Shown in pieces: positions 13,399-21,927 of a stretch of 30,215 bases of DNA. The stretch's first letter is position 1. The number at the start of each line of letters is the position of its first letter. The DNA is from Candidatus Nomurabacteria bacterium (GTDB lineage Bacteria; Patescibacteriota; Minisyncoccia; Phycocordibacterales; UBA1006): the NCBI GenBank assembly GCA_029882015.1, contig JAOULM010000002.1:1-30215 (forward strand), read 5' to 3'. The notes under the pieces are model-generated. The model worked only from the letters and a program-made list of their open reading frames with translations, did not search any database and was not told where the DNA came from. The position numbers were made by a program, and so were the translations under genes.

Positions 13399-13623
13399 AT
13401 GAAGAAAATACTAACGTTTTTTATCTCGTTATACCAAGTCACCCTTGGCACACTAAAAGGCCACACGTGCCGTTTCGACCCTACATGTAGCGAATATACC
13501 AAACAGGCAATCAAACATCATGGAGCGTTGCGTGGGACGTTACTGGGCGCAAAACGCGTATCAACGTGTCACCCATGGTCCAGCAAAAGCGGTTATGACC
13601 CAGTGCCAGAAAAATCATCCTAA
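13399..13623 (+). CDS. yidD: Membrane protein insertion efficiency factor YidD
   Basis: A 74-residue protein assisting YidC-dependent membrane insertion. Family signatures are complete: TCRFDPTCSEYTKQAIKHHG (residues 23-42) and CHPW followed by GYDPVP. The N-terminus is an amphipathic/hydrophobic helix (KKILTFFISLYQVTLG). It follows rnpA by 1 nt with no Shine-Dalgarno sequence, so translational coupling is likely. A terminator after it separates it from yidC. Confidence 0.95.
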   Translation: MKKILTFFISLYQVTLGTLKGHTCRFDPTCSEYTKQAIKHHGALRGTLLGAKRVSTCHPWSSKSGYDPVPEKSS

Positions 13624-13660
13624 TTAAAAAACCCGAACGCTTGCGTTCGGGTTTTTTAAT
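13624..13660 (+). terminator. Rho-independent terminator after yidD
   Basis: AAAAAACCCGAACGC pairs with GCGTTCGGGTTTTTT. Confidence 0.9.
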
Positions 13661-13685
13661 TTCTAGCAATTTATTGGAAATTTGT

Positions 13686-13691
13686 TAGAAT
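13686..13691 (+). promoter_or_regulatory. -10 box TAGAAT of yidC
   Basis: TAGAAT ending 8 nt before the ATG at 13700; a leader of about 2 nt is predicted. It makes the in-frame TTG at 13682 unlikely as start. Confidence 0.5.
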
Positions 13692-13699
13692 GGTCAGAT

Positions 13700-14485
13700 A
13701 TGCAAGAATTCTTTCAAGTAGCGTTATCAGACCCTCTTTATAACGCCCTGGTTTGGCTGGTGGACGTATTACCAGGACACAGTGTTGGATTGGCTATTAT
13801 CGTGCTTACCATTGTTGTAAAGCTTATTCTGTCGCCTTTTTACTATAAATCTATCAAGTCTCAGATTGAACAACAAAAAATCAAACCTGAAATAGACAAG
13901 TTAAAAGAAAAATACCCGGACAAAAAAGAACAGGCCGAAAAAATGATGGAACTATACAAGGAACATGGGATGAGCCCGTTGTCTGGATGTCTTCCTATTG
14001 TTTTGATGTTGGTTATCCAATTACCTATTTTGTTGGCATTGTATCGTATCTTTTTGGGAGGCTTTTCTTTTGATGATGCCGATCGACTTTACAGCTTTGT
14101 TAAAACCCCCGAAATCATCAGAACAGCTTTCCTTGGATTAGAGCTTACCATTAGCAGTATCTGGGTTGCTCTTTTGGCTGGAGCATCACAATTCATACAA
14201 ATCTATTTCTCTCCAACCATGAACGCTCCCAAAAAAGAAGGAGAAAAGGAAGGCACCGGAACAGGCGCAATGATGCAAAACATGATGCAGAAACAAATGA
14301 AGTTTGTGCTACCTGTAATGATTTTCTTTTTCGCATGGAAACTACCAGCAGCGTTGGGTATCTATTGGATCACTACAAACTTTTATACAATAATCCAAGA
14401 AATTCTTATTCGAAATCGTGTTGCTAGAAAAAACAAATCTAAACAACCACACACTCCTTCTCTTGCGTCGAAATCATCAGATTAA
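13700..14485 (+). CDS. yidC: Membrane protein insertase YidC/Oxa1
   Basis: Inserts membrane proteins alone or with Sec. The 261 residues are the short form without the large P1 periplasmic domain and without a lipobox. Membrane segments lie at about 28-50, 98-118, 145-175 and 211-240. A charged cytoplasmic hairpin occupies 50-90 (KIKPEIDKLKEKYPDKKEQA). GMSPLSGCLPIVLMLVIQLP is the family hallmark. At the place of the conserved groove Arg in the first core helix this protein appears to have Lys41 (LTIVVKLILSP). It starts a second transcript of the cluster, with jag 16 nt downstream. Confidence 0.94.
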   Translation: MQEFFQVALSDPLYNALVWLVDVLPGHSVGLAIIVLTIVVKLILSPFYYKSIKSQIEQQKIKPEIDKLKEKYPDKKEQAEKMMELYKEHGMSPLSGCLPIVLMLVIQLPILLALYRIFLGGFSFDDADRLYSFVKTPEIIRTAFLGLELTISSIWVALLAGASQFIQIYFSPTMNAPKKEGEKEGTGTGAMMQNMMQKQMKFVLPVMIFFFAWKLPAALGIYWITTNFYTIIQEILIRNRVARKNKSKQPHTPSLASKSSD

Positions 14486-14501
14486 CTTACTGACATCGTG
14501 T

Positions 14502-14978
14502 ATGCAAGAAAACATTACGAACCTCATAAAAAAACTATTCGAATATTTTCCACAAGATCTTGTTTCTGTCGATATTATAAATGACGACGAAACGGGGATG
14601 ACTCGTGTTGATGTAAAAACAACAGACAACAGCGAGCTCATTGGACACGAGGGAGAAACACTGCGAGCAATAGACTACATTATAAAAAAACAAATCGAAC
14701 AAGAGTTGCCCGATGCTGTTCTTGATTTTCAATTAGATATCGATGGTTACCACGCTGAACATATCGAACAGCTCAAGAGTCAGGCAAAAATATTGGCCGA
14801 CCGTGCGCGGTCATTTGAACAAGATGTATCATGCCCCCCTATGTCGTCGTACGAGCGATTTATAATTCATGCGACGTTATCAGATTATGATGACATCCAA
14901 ACAGAATCAATTGGATATGGCCCGGAACGTCATATTGTTATCAGACGCAAAAGCAATCCAGCATCAAAATCAGAATAG
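14502..14978 (+). CDS. jag: Jag/KhpB-like KH-R3H RNA-binding protein
   Basis: A 158-residue cytoplasmic protein with a KH domain (GHEGETLRAIDYIIKK, residues 48-63) and an R3H domain (PPMSSYERFIIHATLSDYDD then TESIGYGPERHIVI, about 112-145). It lacks the separate Jag N-terminal domain. KH-R3H proteins bind RNA and usually sit beside yidC, as here. The start at 14502 avoids overlap with yidC; an earlier in-frame ATG at 14418 lies inside yidC and codes for no domain. It converges with the gene ending at 14983, leaving 4 nt. Confidence 0.92.
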   Translation: MQENITNLIKKLFEYFPQDLVSVDIINDDETGMTRVDVKTTDNSELIGHEGETLRAIDYIIKKQIEQELPDAVLDFQLDIDGYHAEHIEQLKSQAKILADRARSFEQDVSCPPMSSYERFIIHATLSDYDDIQTESIGYGPERHIVIRRKSNPASKSE

Positions 14979-14982
14979 TTAT

Positions 14983-16470
14983 CTAGTTAAACAAACGATA
15001 TGACCATAGCGTCATGTCGTTTTTGTTTATAAAGTAAAGGTATTTCTCGTTTGCATCCAAAGTTGGTTGAATTACATCAAGTCCATTCTCATCAACAACT
15101 GAAGTTATAAAATCCATAGTTCCAGATTCTGTATCTAAATGCCACAAACTATCAAAGAAATTTATTTTTCCTTGATACCACTCATCTGGATACAAAAAAT
15201 CAGTATTAAATATATCTGGTATGGCGCAGAACACATCGACATTATTTTTACTCCAAACACATTTTTCAGGCAAACCACCATTTCCAACAGACGTAATCTT
15301 TCCATTTGATTTTTTATAAATAAACAAATCTGGAATACCTTCACTATTTATCTCTTGGAATAGATAACGCGATCCATCTGGGCTTGGCAATACGGTCATA
15401 CCGGTTCCCCCCAAGACTCTTTCCATTCGTCCAGACGGCTGTATTCGATATACAAAACTATCATCCGTTCCGGTTGGTTTTGTTGCCAATACAACATCAT
15501 CCCCTCCCCACACCACATACCATTCCTTGAATGATGTTCTATAGAGTTCTTTTGGGTTTCTGCCGTCAATTCCAGAACGATACACTACGACTTCTTTGCC
15601 CATATCTTGAACATACGCAATTGATTTTCCATCATGTGATACGGCAAATGATAGGATGTCTTGGGGCATAAAACTGCCTCCTAATTTTACAGGCTCGCTT
15701 CTGGCGTTTTGTTGTTCGGCGCGGTATTCTGTACATTTTTCATTCAGCAAATTTCTGGTTGGTTCATCCAAATTTCCAGTAGCTTCCAAGTCATTAAAAA
15801 TCTGAAAGGTGGTTATAGCGCGAGATGTTTCCCCGCCGTATACCCCATCAAAAGATATAGGTATGTTGTTAAAGAAAGCCAGAGTTTTTTGTCCCGCTCG
15901 TACATTATCACCACGATCACCGCGCACATATTCAGACCCAAAAGACACAGAACAAATTTCTGCATCTGCTTCATAAGATTCCAAACTTACCGCAAAAGTT
16001 TCTATCAGACGTTCTGTATCATTATAAAAACGGAACCATCCATTACCACCATCTGGTGTCCAATAAATCTCCTGTGTTTCTGGAAATGACGAATCTGTAA
16101 TTTGTGTGCTGGTTTTTTCAAAAGCATCTATATCAAAGACATGCCCTGTTACCTGTTGAACGTATCGCACATCTCCATTATCCAAACCAGAAACCCCACT
16201 AATACGAGCGGCTGTAACATGCTGAAGTCTGGGTAGGAATATTGATTCTGGAATATCTGTGCCTGTTGTGTCTTTGCCTTTTACAGGCTTAACCTCTCCT
16301 GGTTCTAGAACAAATGGTGTACGGTCTCCGAAATTAAAAAATGCTTGTGGCTCTGAGAATAGTTGGCGTAGATTTTTGTCTGGCCGCAGAGCCACAACCA
16401 TCAAAACAAAAATCAGTCCGATTACAATCAGCAGTCCCAATACCCCAAAAATAAATGTTGAACGTTTCAT
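14983..16470 (-). CDS. Membrane-anchored peptidoglycan-binding/beta-propeller protein
   Basis: A 495-residue protein with one N-terminal membrane helix (about 7-28) and the rest outside. Residues 172-246 look like a peptidoglycan-binding domain 1: VRGDRGDNVRAGQKTL, FDGVYGGETSRAITTFQIF, then D-x-x-T-R-N-L-L, bounded by two Cys. Residues 260-495 carry repeated blades of TolB/WD type (FAVSHDGKSIAYV, VLPSPDGSRYLFQE, PTLDANEKYLYFI). It is the last gene of the secretion block, 9 nt after the fusion gene. It probably fixes the machine to the cell wall; that role is inferred. Confidence 0.75.
   Translation of the reverse strand: MKRSTFIFGVLGLLIVIGLIFVLMVVALRPDKNLRQLFSEPQAFFNFGDRTPFVLEPGEVKPVKGKDTTGTDIPESIFLPRLQHVTAARISGVSGLDNGDVRYVQQVTGHVFDIDAFEKTSTQITDSSFPETQEIYWTPDGGNGWFRFYNDTERLIETFAVSLESYEADAEICSVSFGSEYVRGDRGDNVRAGQKTLAFFNNIPISFDGVYGGETSRAITTFQIFNDLEATGNLDEPTRNLLNEKCTEYRAEQQNARSEPVKLGGSFMPQDILSFAVSHDGKSIAYVQDMGKEVVVYRSGIDGRNPKELYRTSFKEWYVVWGGDDVVLATKPTGTDDSFVYRIQPSGRMERVLGGTGMTVLPSPDGSRYLFQEINSEGIPDLFIYKKSNGKITSVGNGGLPEKCVWSKNNVDVFCAIPDIFNTDFLYPDEWYQGKINFFDSLWHLDTESGTMDFITSVVDENGLDVIQPTLDANEKYLYFINKNDMTLWSYRLFN
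14989..15028. terminator. Terminator inside an opposing coding end
   Basis: AAACAAACGATATGAC pairs with GTCATGTCGTTTTTGTTT. It serves yidC-jag on the plus strand but lies within the last codons of the minus-strand beta-propeller gene; it may work both ways. Confidence 0.65.
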
Positions 16471-16479
16471 ATGTTGTTT

Positions 16480-19014
16480 CTATCCACAAGATTTATAAAT
16501 GTTAAATGCGCTACGCCCATAATTATACGCACTACCTGATGTGTCTTCACAAGCCCCAGGACCACCGTTATATGCACGGAATGCTTTTTCAACATTACTC
16601 CCGCCACCACATGTATTATACATCTCTTTCCAATAAGCAAGCCCTGCTTTTATATTTACATCCACTCTTAGAAGAGAGGTTGGTGAATAAATTACCCCAT
16701 CAATATCTCTTGTTGGTGTTACTGTTCTGGAGGCAAATGATGGAGGGTTAGATATGTAATCATTTGCTTCATATCTACCAGGGAACAAAGTTACTTGTAA
16801 CAGCCCTATCCCTTTTGAAAAACGCCAGTCGAGACCTAAGTGCGACTGGCTTGTGTCCAGACTAATTGCATCATTTCGTGGTGGAGATGGTATGTTTTTA
16901 TTAAAATATGTTTTACCTGCATTAGCCAAAGCTTTATTAGATTGTGTGCTATTTACGTTTTCATCTATACCAACAGCGTATGGATTACCGCCAGACTCTT
17001 TGGTTATAAGTGTAGAAGCAACGCACTCGTCGACACCAATTTCTTGTGCAATTTGTATTGCGTACTCGTTTTGGTCAACTGTCTGTCCGTTAACAGAAAT
17101 TAGTCGCCCAGGTACTGCTTGTTGTGCATTAACCACAGATTCCTCTGAGTTAGTTGCACCAATCTCTAAATCTAAATTCAAGAGCGATGGATTAATTGTT
17201 CTCAGAATTATATATATAGACAGAGCTAATACTAGACCTAGCGTTGCGTTAAGGATACGAGTCCGCGCCTGACTTTTCATGAATGGTGCTGATTCAGTCA
17301 TGTATTGAACACCGCCAATGATAATTATTATTACCGCCAAAACTCCCAAAATACCAATCGCCAATTTAATTATTATATTAATATATTCTGGAATACCTGT
17401 GCCGGCATCTACACTAGAAAGAAATCCTGTTCCACCACCCAAAGGCAGAGGTTCCAAAAGCCCTCCTGGTACCTCGTTACCACTGTCACCATCCAGATTC
17501 AGATTCAAAGGATTTCCAGATCCCGGATCAATAATATTGTCGCTGTCATCAACAGTGACTGCTCGACTGGAACACCCGTGAACAACCCCATTAATAATAA
17601 TTTCCCCAGAAGATATTTCTTTTGTAAAACTGAATTCTGTTTCTCCTGTTTGCGGGTCTATCGATGAAACCAAAACGGCTGAGTCATAATAATGATACAT
17701 CGCGTCAACACAGGCCTGTCTTGTTGTGTATAATTGCGATTCTGTTGGTGTGCCAATTACATTTTCGAGCCCCTGCTCGAATGACCAAACCTCGCTACCT
17801 ATTGTTGGTCTTTCTGCTGTTGTAAATGATCTGATGCCACCTTTTACGGGGGTGCCCATAAAAAAAGTACCAGTACCGAGAATATAAACCTGCGGGGTAA
17901 TAACATACCTAAAATAATAATCTTCCCCAGACACCAAACTAGAAATTTCCTTTTCATAACTACCACTTCTTATTCCACTAAGATCAAAAGTCGATTGGTC
18001 ATTTGGAATACCTTCTGTGGTTCCGGCGCTACTATAATTTCCATTATCAAAACCCTCTATTGTTTTAGATATTTCAAATCCCTGCGTAGAACCAACCCCC
18101 ATTATCGCTGGAGGTAACTTCTTCCAATTTCCATGTAATTTAACGGACGAAATCCCAACATCTGTTGCTGGGTCCGTTGTGGCAGACAAGTTTAATCCAT
18201 CTGCAGTAGAGGACGTTGTTGCCCCACCAACAGCATCTGACTCTGTTTTAAATGAAACAATAGCTCCGGTTTTTTGTATCTGGTTGCCGGCGGAATCCAT
18301 AGAAGTCGCAGATGGCAGAATAAAATATTCTGTGCCTGGATCCAGGTTATCCAATACCCAACTTCGAACAAATGGTATAGTTTGCGAAATTTGTTTTTGT
18401 TCTTTTCGTGTTGACTGATTTGATAAATCATTTTGGTTTTTACTAATACTTGCAAAAAGAGACCCTGTTGGATAACTAGAGCTAAGGGTTGACCCAGTCA
18501 AATCTATGTCGATAGCAACACTGGTGTCTGTTACACTTTTTACAACCGCAACAGGGATGTTGCTTCCCGCAGGAATTGCTGATGTTGTCTTGAATGATAG
18601 ATGAGGGGCTTCGCTGTATACTCTGATTGGTCCGGCTGGCCCTTCGTATTCTAAAAATGCGCTGATGTAATATCTTGTGTCTGAATCCAAAGCCCCCCAG
18701 AAACCACCCCGACCAATTGGAACGGCTGCATACGGCCTAGCATTACTTGACCCGATATTTACAGGGCTACTTGGAAAAGTTGTTTCTTCTATATTGTTAT
18801 TTACATCTGAGTTTTTGGATAAATTATAATAAACAGCAACTTGTGGAGCCCCACCAAAATTAAAATCAACACTCAGGTCTGCAGAATTACTAGTTACAGA
18901 AAAAACAGAAACAACTGGTGCTGATGGTGGTAGTGTAACCTGCGCAAAAGCAATCGGTGAAACCGCGAATACTATTCCGACAACCAAACTCATTTTAAAT
19001 ATAAAAAATTTCAT
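16480..19014 (-). CDS. Fibronectin-like / VirB2-like / lytic transglycosylase fusion
   Basis: An 844-residue exported protein. After a signal peptide (to about 25, AFAQ) comes a long beta-rich region with fibronectin-III-like phrases (SVTSNSADLSVDF, LDPGTEYFILPSA). Residues 540-620 hold two membrane helices with IIIIIGGVQYMTE and ILNATLGLVLALSIYIILRT, the pattern of VirB2/TrbC-type pilins in CPR genomes. Residues 662-844 are a lysozyme-like transglycosylase: catalytic Glu in ITKESGGNPYAVG (673), KGIGLLQVTLF, RAYNGGPGA. VirB1-type enzymes open peptidoglycan for the secretion channel. It starts 3 nt after the preceding gene. The fusion of VirB1- and VirB2-like parts is the striking point. Confidence 0.8.
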   Translation of the reverse strand: MKFFIFKMSLVVGIVFAVSPIAFAQVTLPPSAPVVSVFSVTSNSADLSVDFNFGGAPQVAVYYNLSKNSDVNNNIEETTFPSSPVNIGSSNARPYAAVPIGRGGFWGALDSDTRYYISAFLEYEGPAGPIRVYSEAPHLSFKTTSAIPAGSNIPVAVVKSVTDTSVAIDIDLTGSTLSSSYPTGSLFASISKNQNDLSNQSTRKEQKQISQTIPFVRSWVLDNLDPGTEYFILPSATSMDSAGNQIQKTGAIVSFKTESDAVGGATTSSTADGLNLSATTDPATDVGISSVKLHGNWKKLPPAIMGVGSTQGFEISKTIEGFDNGNYSSAGTTEGIPNDQSTFDLSGIRSGSYEKEISSLVSGEDYYFRYVITPQVYILGTGTFFMGTPVKGGIRSFTTAERPTIGSEVWSFEQGLENVIGTPTESQLYTTRQACVDAMYHYYDSAVLVSSIDPQTGETEFSFTKEISSGEIIINGVVHGCSSRAVTVDDSDNIIDPGSGNPLNLNLDGDSGNEVPGGLLEPLPLGGGTGFLSSVDAGTGIPEYINIIIKLAIGILGVLAVIIIIIGGVQYMTESAPFMKSQARTRILNATLGLVLALSIYIILRTINPSLLNLDLEIGATNSEESVVNAQQAVPGRLISVNGQTVDQNEYAIQIAQEIGVDECVASTLITKESGGNPYAVGIDENVNSTQSNKALANAGKTYFNKNIPSPPRNDAISLDTSQSHLGLDWRFSKGIGLLQVTLFPGRYEANDYISNPPSFASRTVTPTRDIDGVIYSPTSLLRVDVNIKAGLAYWKEMYNTCGGGSNVEKAFRAYNGGPGACEDTSGSAYNYGRSAFNIYKSCG

Positions 19015-19017
19015 AAA

Positions 19018-19995
19018 CTATTTAGACTTTAAAAACTGCAAAGAAATGTCAGCACTGCTTTCCTGGAACAAGGCTTTTGGCACATGAGCAGACACGTCTA
19101 TATCTATTTTACCTTCGTTGTTTGCTATAACAGACAACGTTTGGTCATTGTTATCCTGATCAGACAAAGCGGAGCCTTTTGATGACCAATCAAAGGTTAT
19201 CCCAGATGGAAATGACCGGAAAAAGAAAGGCATAGCAACGAGGTCGACTGATTGCCCAACCGGAGTCTGCAGAGTTTTTCCCGAACGATTCGACCAAACT
19301 CCAGATCGTGATTTTTTGTAAATAACAACAAACGGATCAACAAAAGAAAATCTTTTTTGTCGTCTGATTGCCACTACGCCGTCTTGGGTTGCGATTTCTA
19401 CCTCTACCAACATGTTTTCTTGGAAGGTTGCATCTTTTGCTATAAAAGAATCTTTGCCAAACCCTGATTGTTTTTGGTCATTTTTTCCACCCAAACGCCA
19501 TTGGTAATCAAAATTATCCCGTGCATCCAATTGCCCACGTATTCCTCTGATTATCGGGATAGCCACAACCTGTACCGTCGCCCCGCGTGATGGCAACGCT
19601 CGTCCTTTGTAGAAAGGTGGTGTATAGGTATTTGCCTGCCACAATATATCCACACTACCGGAAACAATAATCATCTGACGTTCTATTCTGACGCCGGATG
19701 GCGTAGTGGCAAGCATTTTTACTGTTTGTGTTGAACCTAATGGTGGTGCCTTGAAAGTAATTTCTGAAACTCCTGCCCCTGAACCAACAATACTATTACC
19801 AACATACCAAACAAAGATTAACTGTTCTGTGTTAATAGTCAAAGAAGAAGCTGTAACGGTTACAGGTTCGCCAGGAATAGGCAGAGCCGGTTCGGATTCC
19901 AACACAATTGCCGAAGCATTTTGAGCCGACGCACCAGAAATAGGTGACCAAACAAAAACATTAACCAAAAACAACAGAATAAACCATTTTTTCAT
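19018..19995 (-). CDS. Exported Ig-like protein of the secretion block
   Basis: A 325-residue protein with signal peptide (hydrophobic 4-16, ending SGASAQ). The mature part is beta-rich and shows Ig/PKD-like features (PGEPVTVTASSL, FVWYVGNSIVGSG, FDYQWRLGG, ITFDWSSKG), about three domains. No enzyme motif. A TATACT box ends 6 nt before its ATG, so it starts a new, leaderless transcript inside the block after a weak hairpin, followed within 3 nt by the fusion gene. Likely a surface or periplasm-like structural partner of the machine; function is inferred. Confidence 0.7.
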   Translation of the reverse strand: MKKWFILLFLVNVFVWSPISGASAQNASAIVLESEPALPIPGEPVTVTASSLTINTEQLIFVWYVGNSIVGSGAGVSEITFKAPPLGSTQTVKMLATTPSGVRIERQMIIVSGSVDILWQANTYTPPFYKGRALPSRGATVQVVAIPIIRGIRGQLDARDNFDYQWRLGGKNDQKQSGFGKDSFIAKDATFQENMLVEVEIATQDGVVAIRRQKRFSFVDPFVVIYKKSRSGVWSNRSGKTLQTPVGQSVDLVAMPFFFRSFPSGITFDWSSKGSALSDQDNNDQTLSVIANNEGKIDIDVSAHVPKALFQESSADISLQFLKSK

Positions 19996-20001
19996 AAAAA
20001 T

Positions 20002-20007
20002 AGTATA
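20002..20007 (-). promoter_or_regulatory. -10 box TATACT, leaderless start
   Basis: TATACT ending exactly 6 nt before the ATG at 19995. Confidence 0.6.
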
Positions 20008-20011
20008 CCAT

Positions 20012-20040
20012 TTTAACGAAAAAAAACGGCTGTGTGTCCA
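20012..20040 (-). terminator. Weak hairpin after the VirB4 gene
   Basis: On the minus strand CTGTGGACACACAG is followed by CCGTTTTTTTT; short stem but a good T-run, in the 57-nt gap between virB4 and the next gene. Confidence 0.45.
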
Positions 20041-20052
20041 CAGAAAAAACCC

Positions 20053-21882
20053 TTATTGTAATGGTTCTGGTTGTTTTTCTGCTTTTGTGCGACGCATCGC
20101 CAAAACCTGCGATGGATCAGATGATACGATTTGGTCTTCTGTGTAACTGGCTATGATTTTAATAGCCACATGTTTTAATCCAGCAAAGAAAATCCCCTCT
20201 CCTACGTTTGATTCTAGCAACAGAAATTTCTCCTCGTTGGTTAGGTTGAATGTTTTTTGTAATTCATCAATGGTCGATGGTGACTGTTTCAAGAGTAGTT
20301 GCATTGACGAGTTTGTAATAATCGGCACTCCATATTTTGACTTCAAAAAGTCTCCAACGTCTTGGGTAATAGTCGCCAACCCCAAGAAATATTTACGCCC
20401 ACGTTTTGCAATAGAGAACAGGAATGATGCAGTGTCATCTGATTTCATCATCCACCAGGCCTCATCAACAACCAATAGTCGCTTGCGTAAATCTTTGCGG
20501 ACTGCGTTCCAAATAAACTGCGTAATGATATACATCGCAGCTGGTTTTAGCTCGTCTTCCATGTCACGAATAGAAAACACCACTAGTTTTTTGTTGATGT
20601 TTACATTAGATGCCTGGTTCATAAAACCTGACCAAGTCCCCTGGGTATATTTACGCAATCGTGCCATCAAAGATTCTGTCCCCTCCATGGACCCCAAAAC
20701 CATTTCAAAATCTGACAACAACGGAGGTTGTACCTGTGAATAATCGCTATCGACGGTGATGTCTTTCAACGCGTACGTCTCGGTAATCGCCCTGTCTATA
20801 ATAGAGTCTTCCTCGGGAGAAAGTCCACCAAGCATAATACGAAATAGACCAACCAAGTGAATAACATGTGACCGCAAAACATCTGCAGGGTCTTCGTCAG
20901 GCAAAGACATGGGCAAGTCAAATGGGTTGATATGGTGTTCTGATGATAATGAAACATTAAAGAATCGCCCACCGACTGATTCAGCCAAAGATTCGTATTC
21001 TTTTTCTGGGTCAATCACTATGACCTCGGTGTCGAACATCATTGTTCGCAAAATCTCTAGTTTTGTAGCGTATGATTTTCCAGCACCAGATGTTGCGAAA
21101 ATTACCGAGTTATAGTTAGGCAATGAAAATCGGTCAAAAATAACCAGACCCGAGTTATGGCGGTTAACCCCATATAAAATTCCCTTGTCGTCAGACAAAT
21201 CAAACGAAGTAAAGGGAAACAACGACGAAGCTGGTGCTGAATTCATTTTGGTGTGAACATCCCCCAATTTGTCTGTTGCCAACGGGATTACTGATTGAAA
21301 ACCTTCTTTTTGTTGAAATAATGCAGGTTTTGGGTAAATAAGTTTTGATTCCAGCAGTGAACGAATTTCATTTTCTGTTTTAAATAATTCTGCTTCGTTC
21401 TCGGCATATATTGTAATATATACTCCAATTTCGAACATTCGCTCTTGGGCTTGCTGTAATGCATCACGTAAATTTTCCAAGTCGCGATACGCGGTGTCCA
21501 ACATTGGATCGCGAACCATTCCCTTTTTCTCTCGTTCTAAAATTTGGCTCTCGACCTCGGCAACTTTGCGTTGAAATTTTTTCAAAATTTCGGCTGTGGC
21601 AACCGGGTGAATGTGAATTGAAATATCAAAAATCTTGTCGAGATTAATAATCGGAGAAAGCCACCCGTCGTTTAAAAATCGTGGATATGAAATTATGAAC
21701 ATTGTTTTTGCTATTTTGTCCCCTATTTTAATTGACTTGGAATCCAGCTGAAGTGCTGCGGGCGCAATAACATCCTGCAGTTGTTCGACTGCGCTTGAAA
21801 AAATTTCTGTAGGAACCACCGGTGCAACGTTGTCGCTGTCTGATGATTTTTTTGAACTAAAAAGCGATGAAAACAATGCCAT
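20053..21882 (-). CDS. virB4: VirB4/TraC-type secretion ATPase
   Basis: Motor ATPase of type IV secretion, at the cytoplasmic membrane. The 609 residues contain Walker A ATSGAGKS (263-270), VIVIDPEKEYESLAESVGG (287-305, the CPR/TraC hallmark), Walker B LLVVDEAWWMM (469-479), and downstream ATITQDVGDFL with its sensor Gln. The N-terminal 240 residues hold a helical, partly coiled part (VAEVESQILEREKK). The start at 21882 (MALFSSLFSS) is chosen over a frame start at 21909 because the TATACT box lies in between. The preceding gene encodes a further VirB4 N-terminal-like domain, so the protein is split. Confidence 0.92.
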   Translation of the reverse strand: MALFSSLFSSKKSSDSDNVAPVVPTEIFSSAVEQLQDVIAPAALQLDSKSIKIGDKIAKTMFIISYPRFLNDGWLSPIINLDKIFDISIHIHPVATAEILKKFQRKVAEVESQILEREKKGMVRDPMLDTAYRDLENLRDALQQAQERMFEIGVYITIYAENEAELFKTENEIRSLLESKLIYPKPALFQQKEGFQSVIPLATDKLGDVHTKMNSAPASSLFPFTSFDLSDDKGILYGVNRHNSGLVIFDRFSLPNYNSVIFATSGAGKSYATKLEILRTMMFDTEVIVIDPEKEYESLAESVGGRFFNVSLSSEHHINPFDLPMSLPDEDPADVLRSHVIHLVGLFRIMLGGLSPEEDSIIDRAITETYALKDITVDSDYSQVQPPLLSDFEMVLGSMEGTESLMARLRKYTQGTWSGFMNQASNVNINKKLVVFSIRDMEDELKPAAMYIITQFIWNAVRKDLRKRLLVVDEAWWMMKSDDTASFLFSIAKRGRKYFLGLATITQDVGDFLKSKYGVPIITNSSMQLLLKQSPSTIDELQKTFNLTNEEKFLLLESNVGEGIFFAGLKHVAIKIIASYTEDQIVSSDPSQVLAMRRTKAEKQPEPLQ

Positions 21883-21892
21883 ACTATCGTTT

Positions 21893-21898
21893 AGTATA
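21893..21898 (-). promoter_or_regulatory. -10 box TATACT of virB4
   Basis: TATACT ending 10 nt before the ATG at 21882; predicted leader of about 4 nt. Confidence 0.5.
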
Positions 21899-21927
21899 AC
21901 ATGTAACAATTATATGGAAGCCCCAGT

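Noticed and set aside
13682..13700. TTG start for yidC at 13682
   Set aside because: It would lie upstream of or inside the TAGAAT box; the ATG at 13700 fits the promoter.
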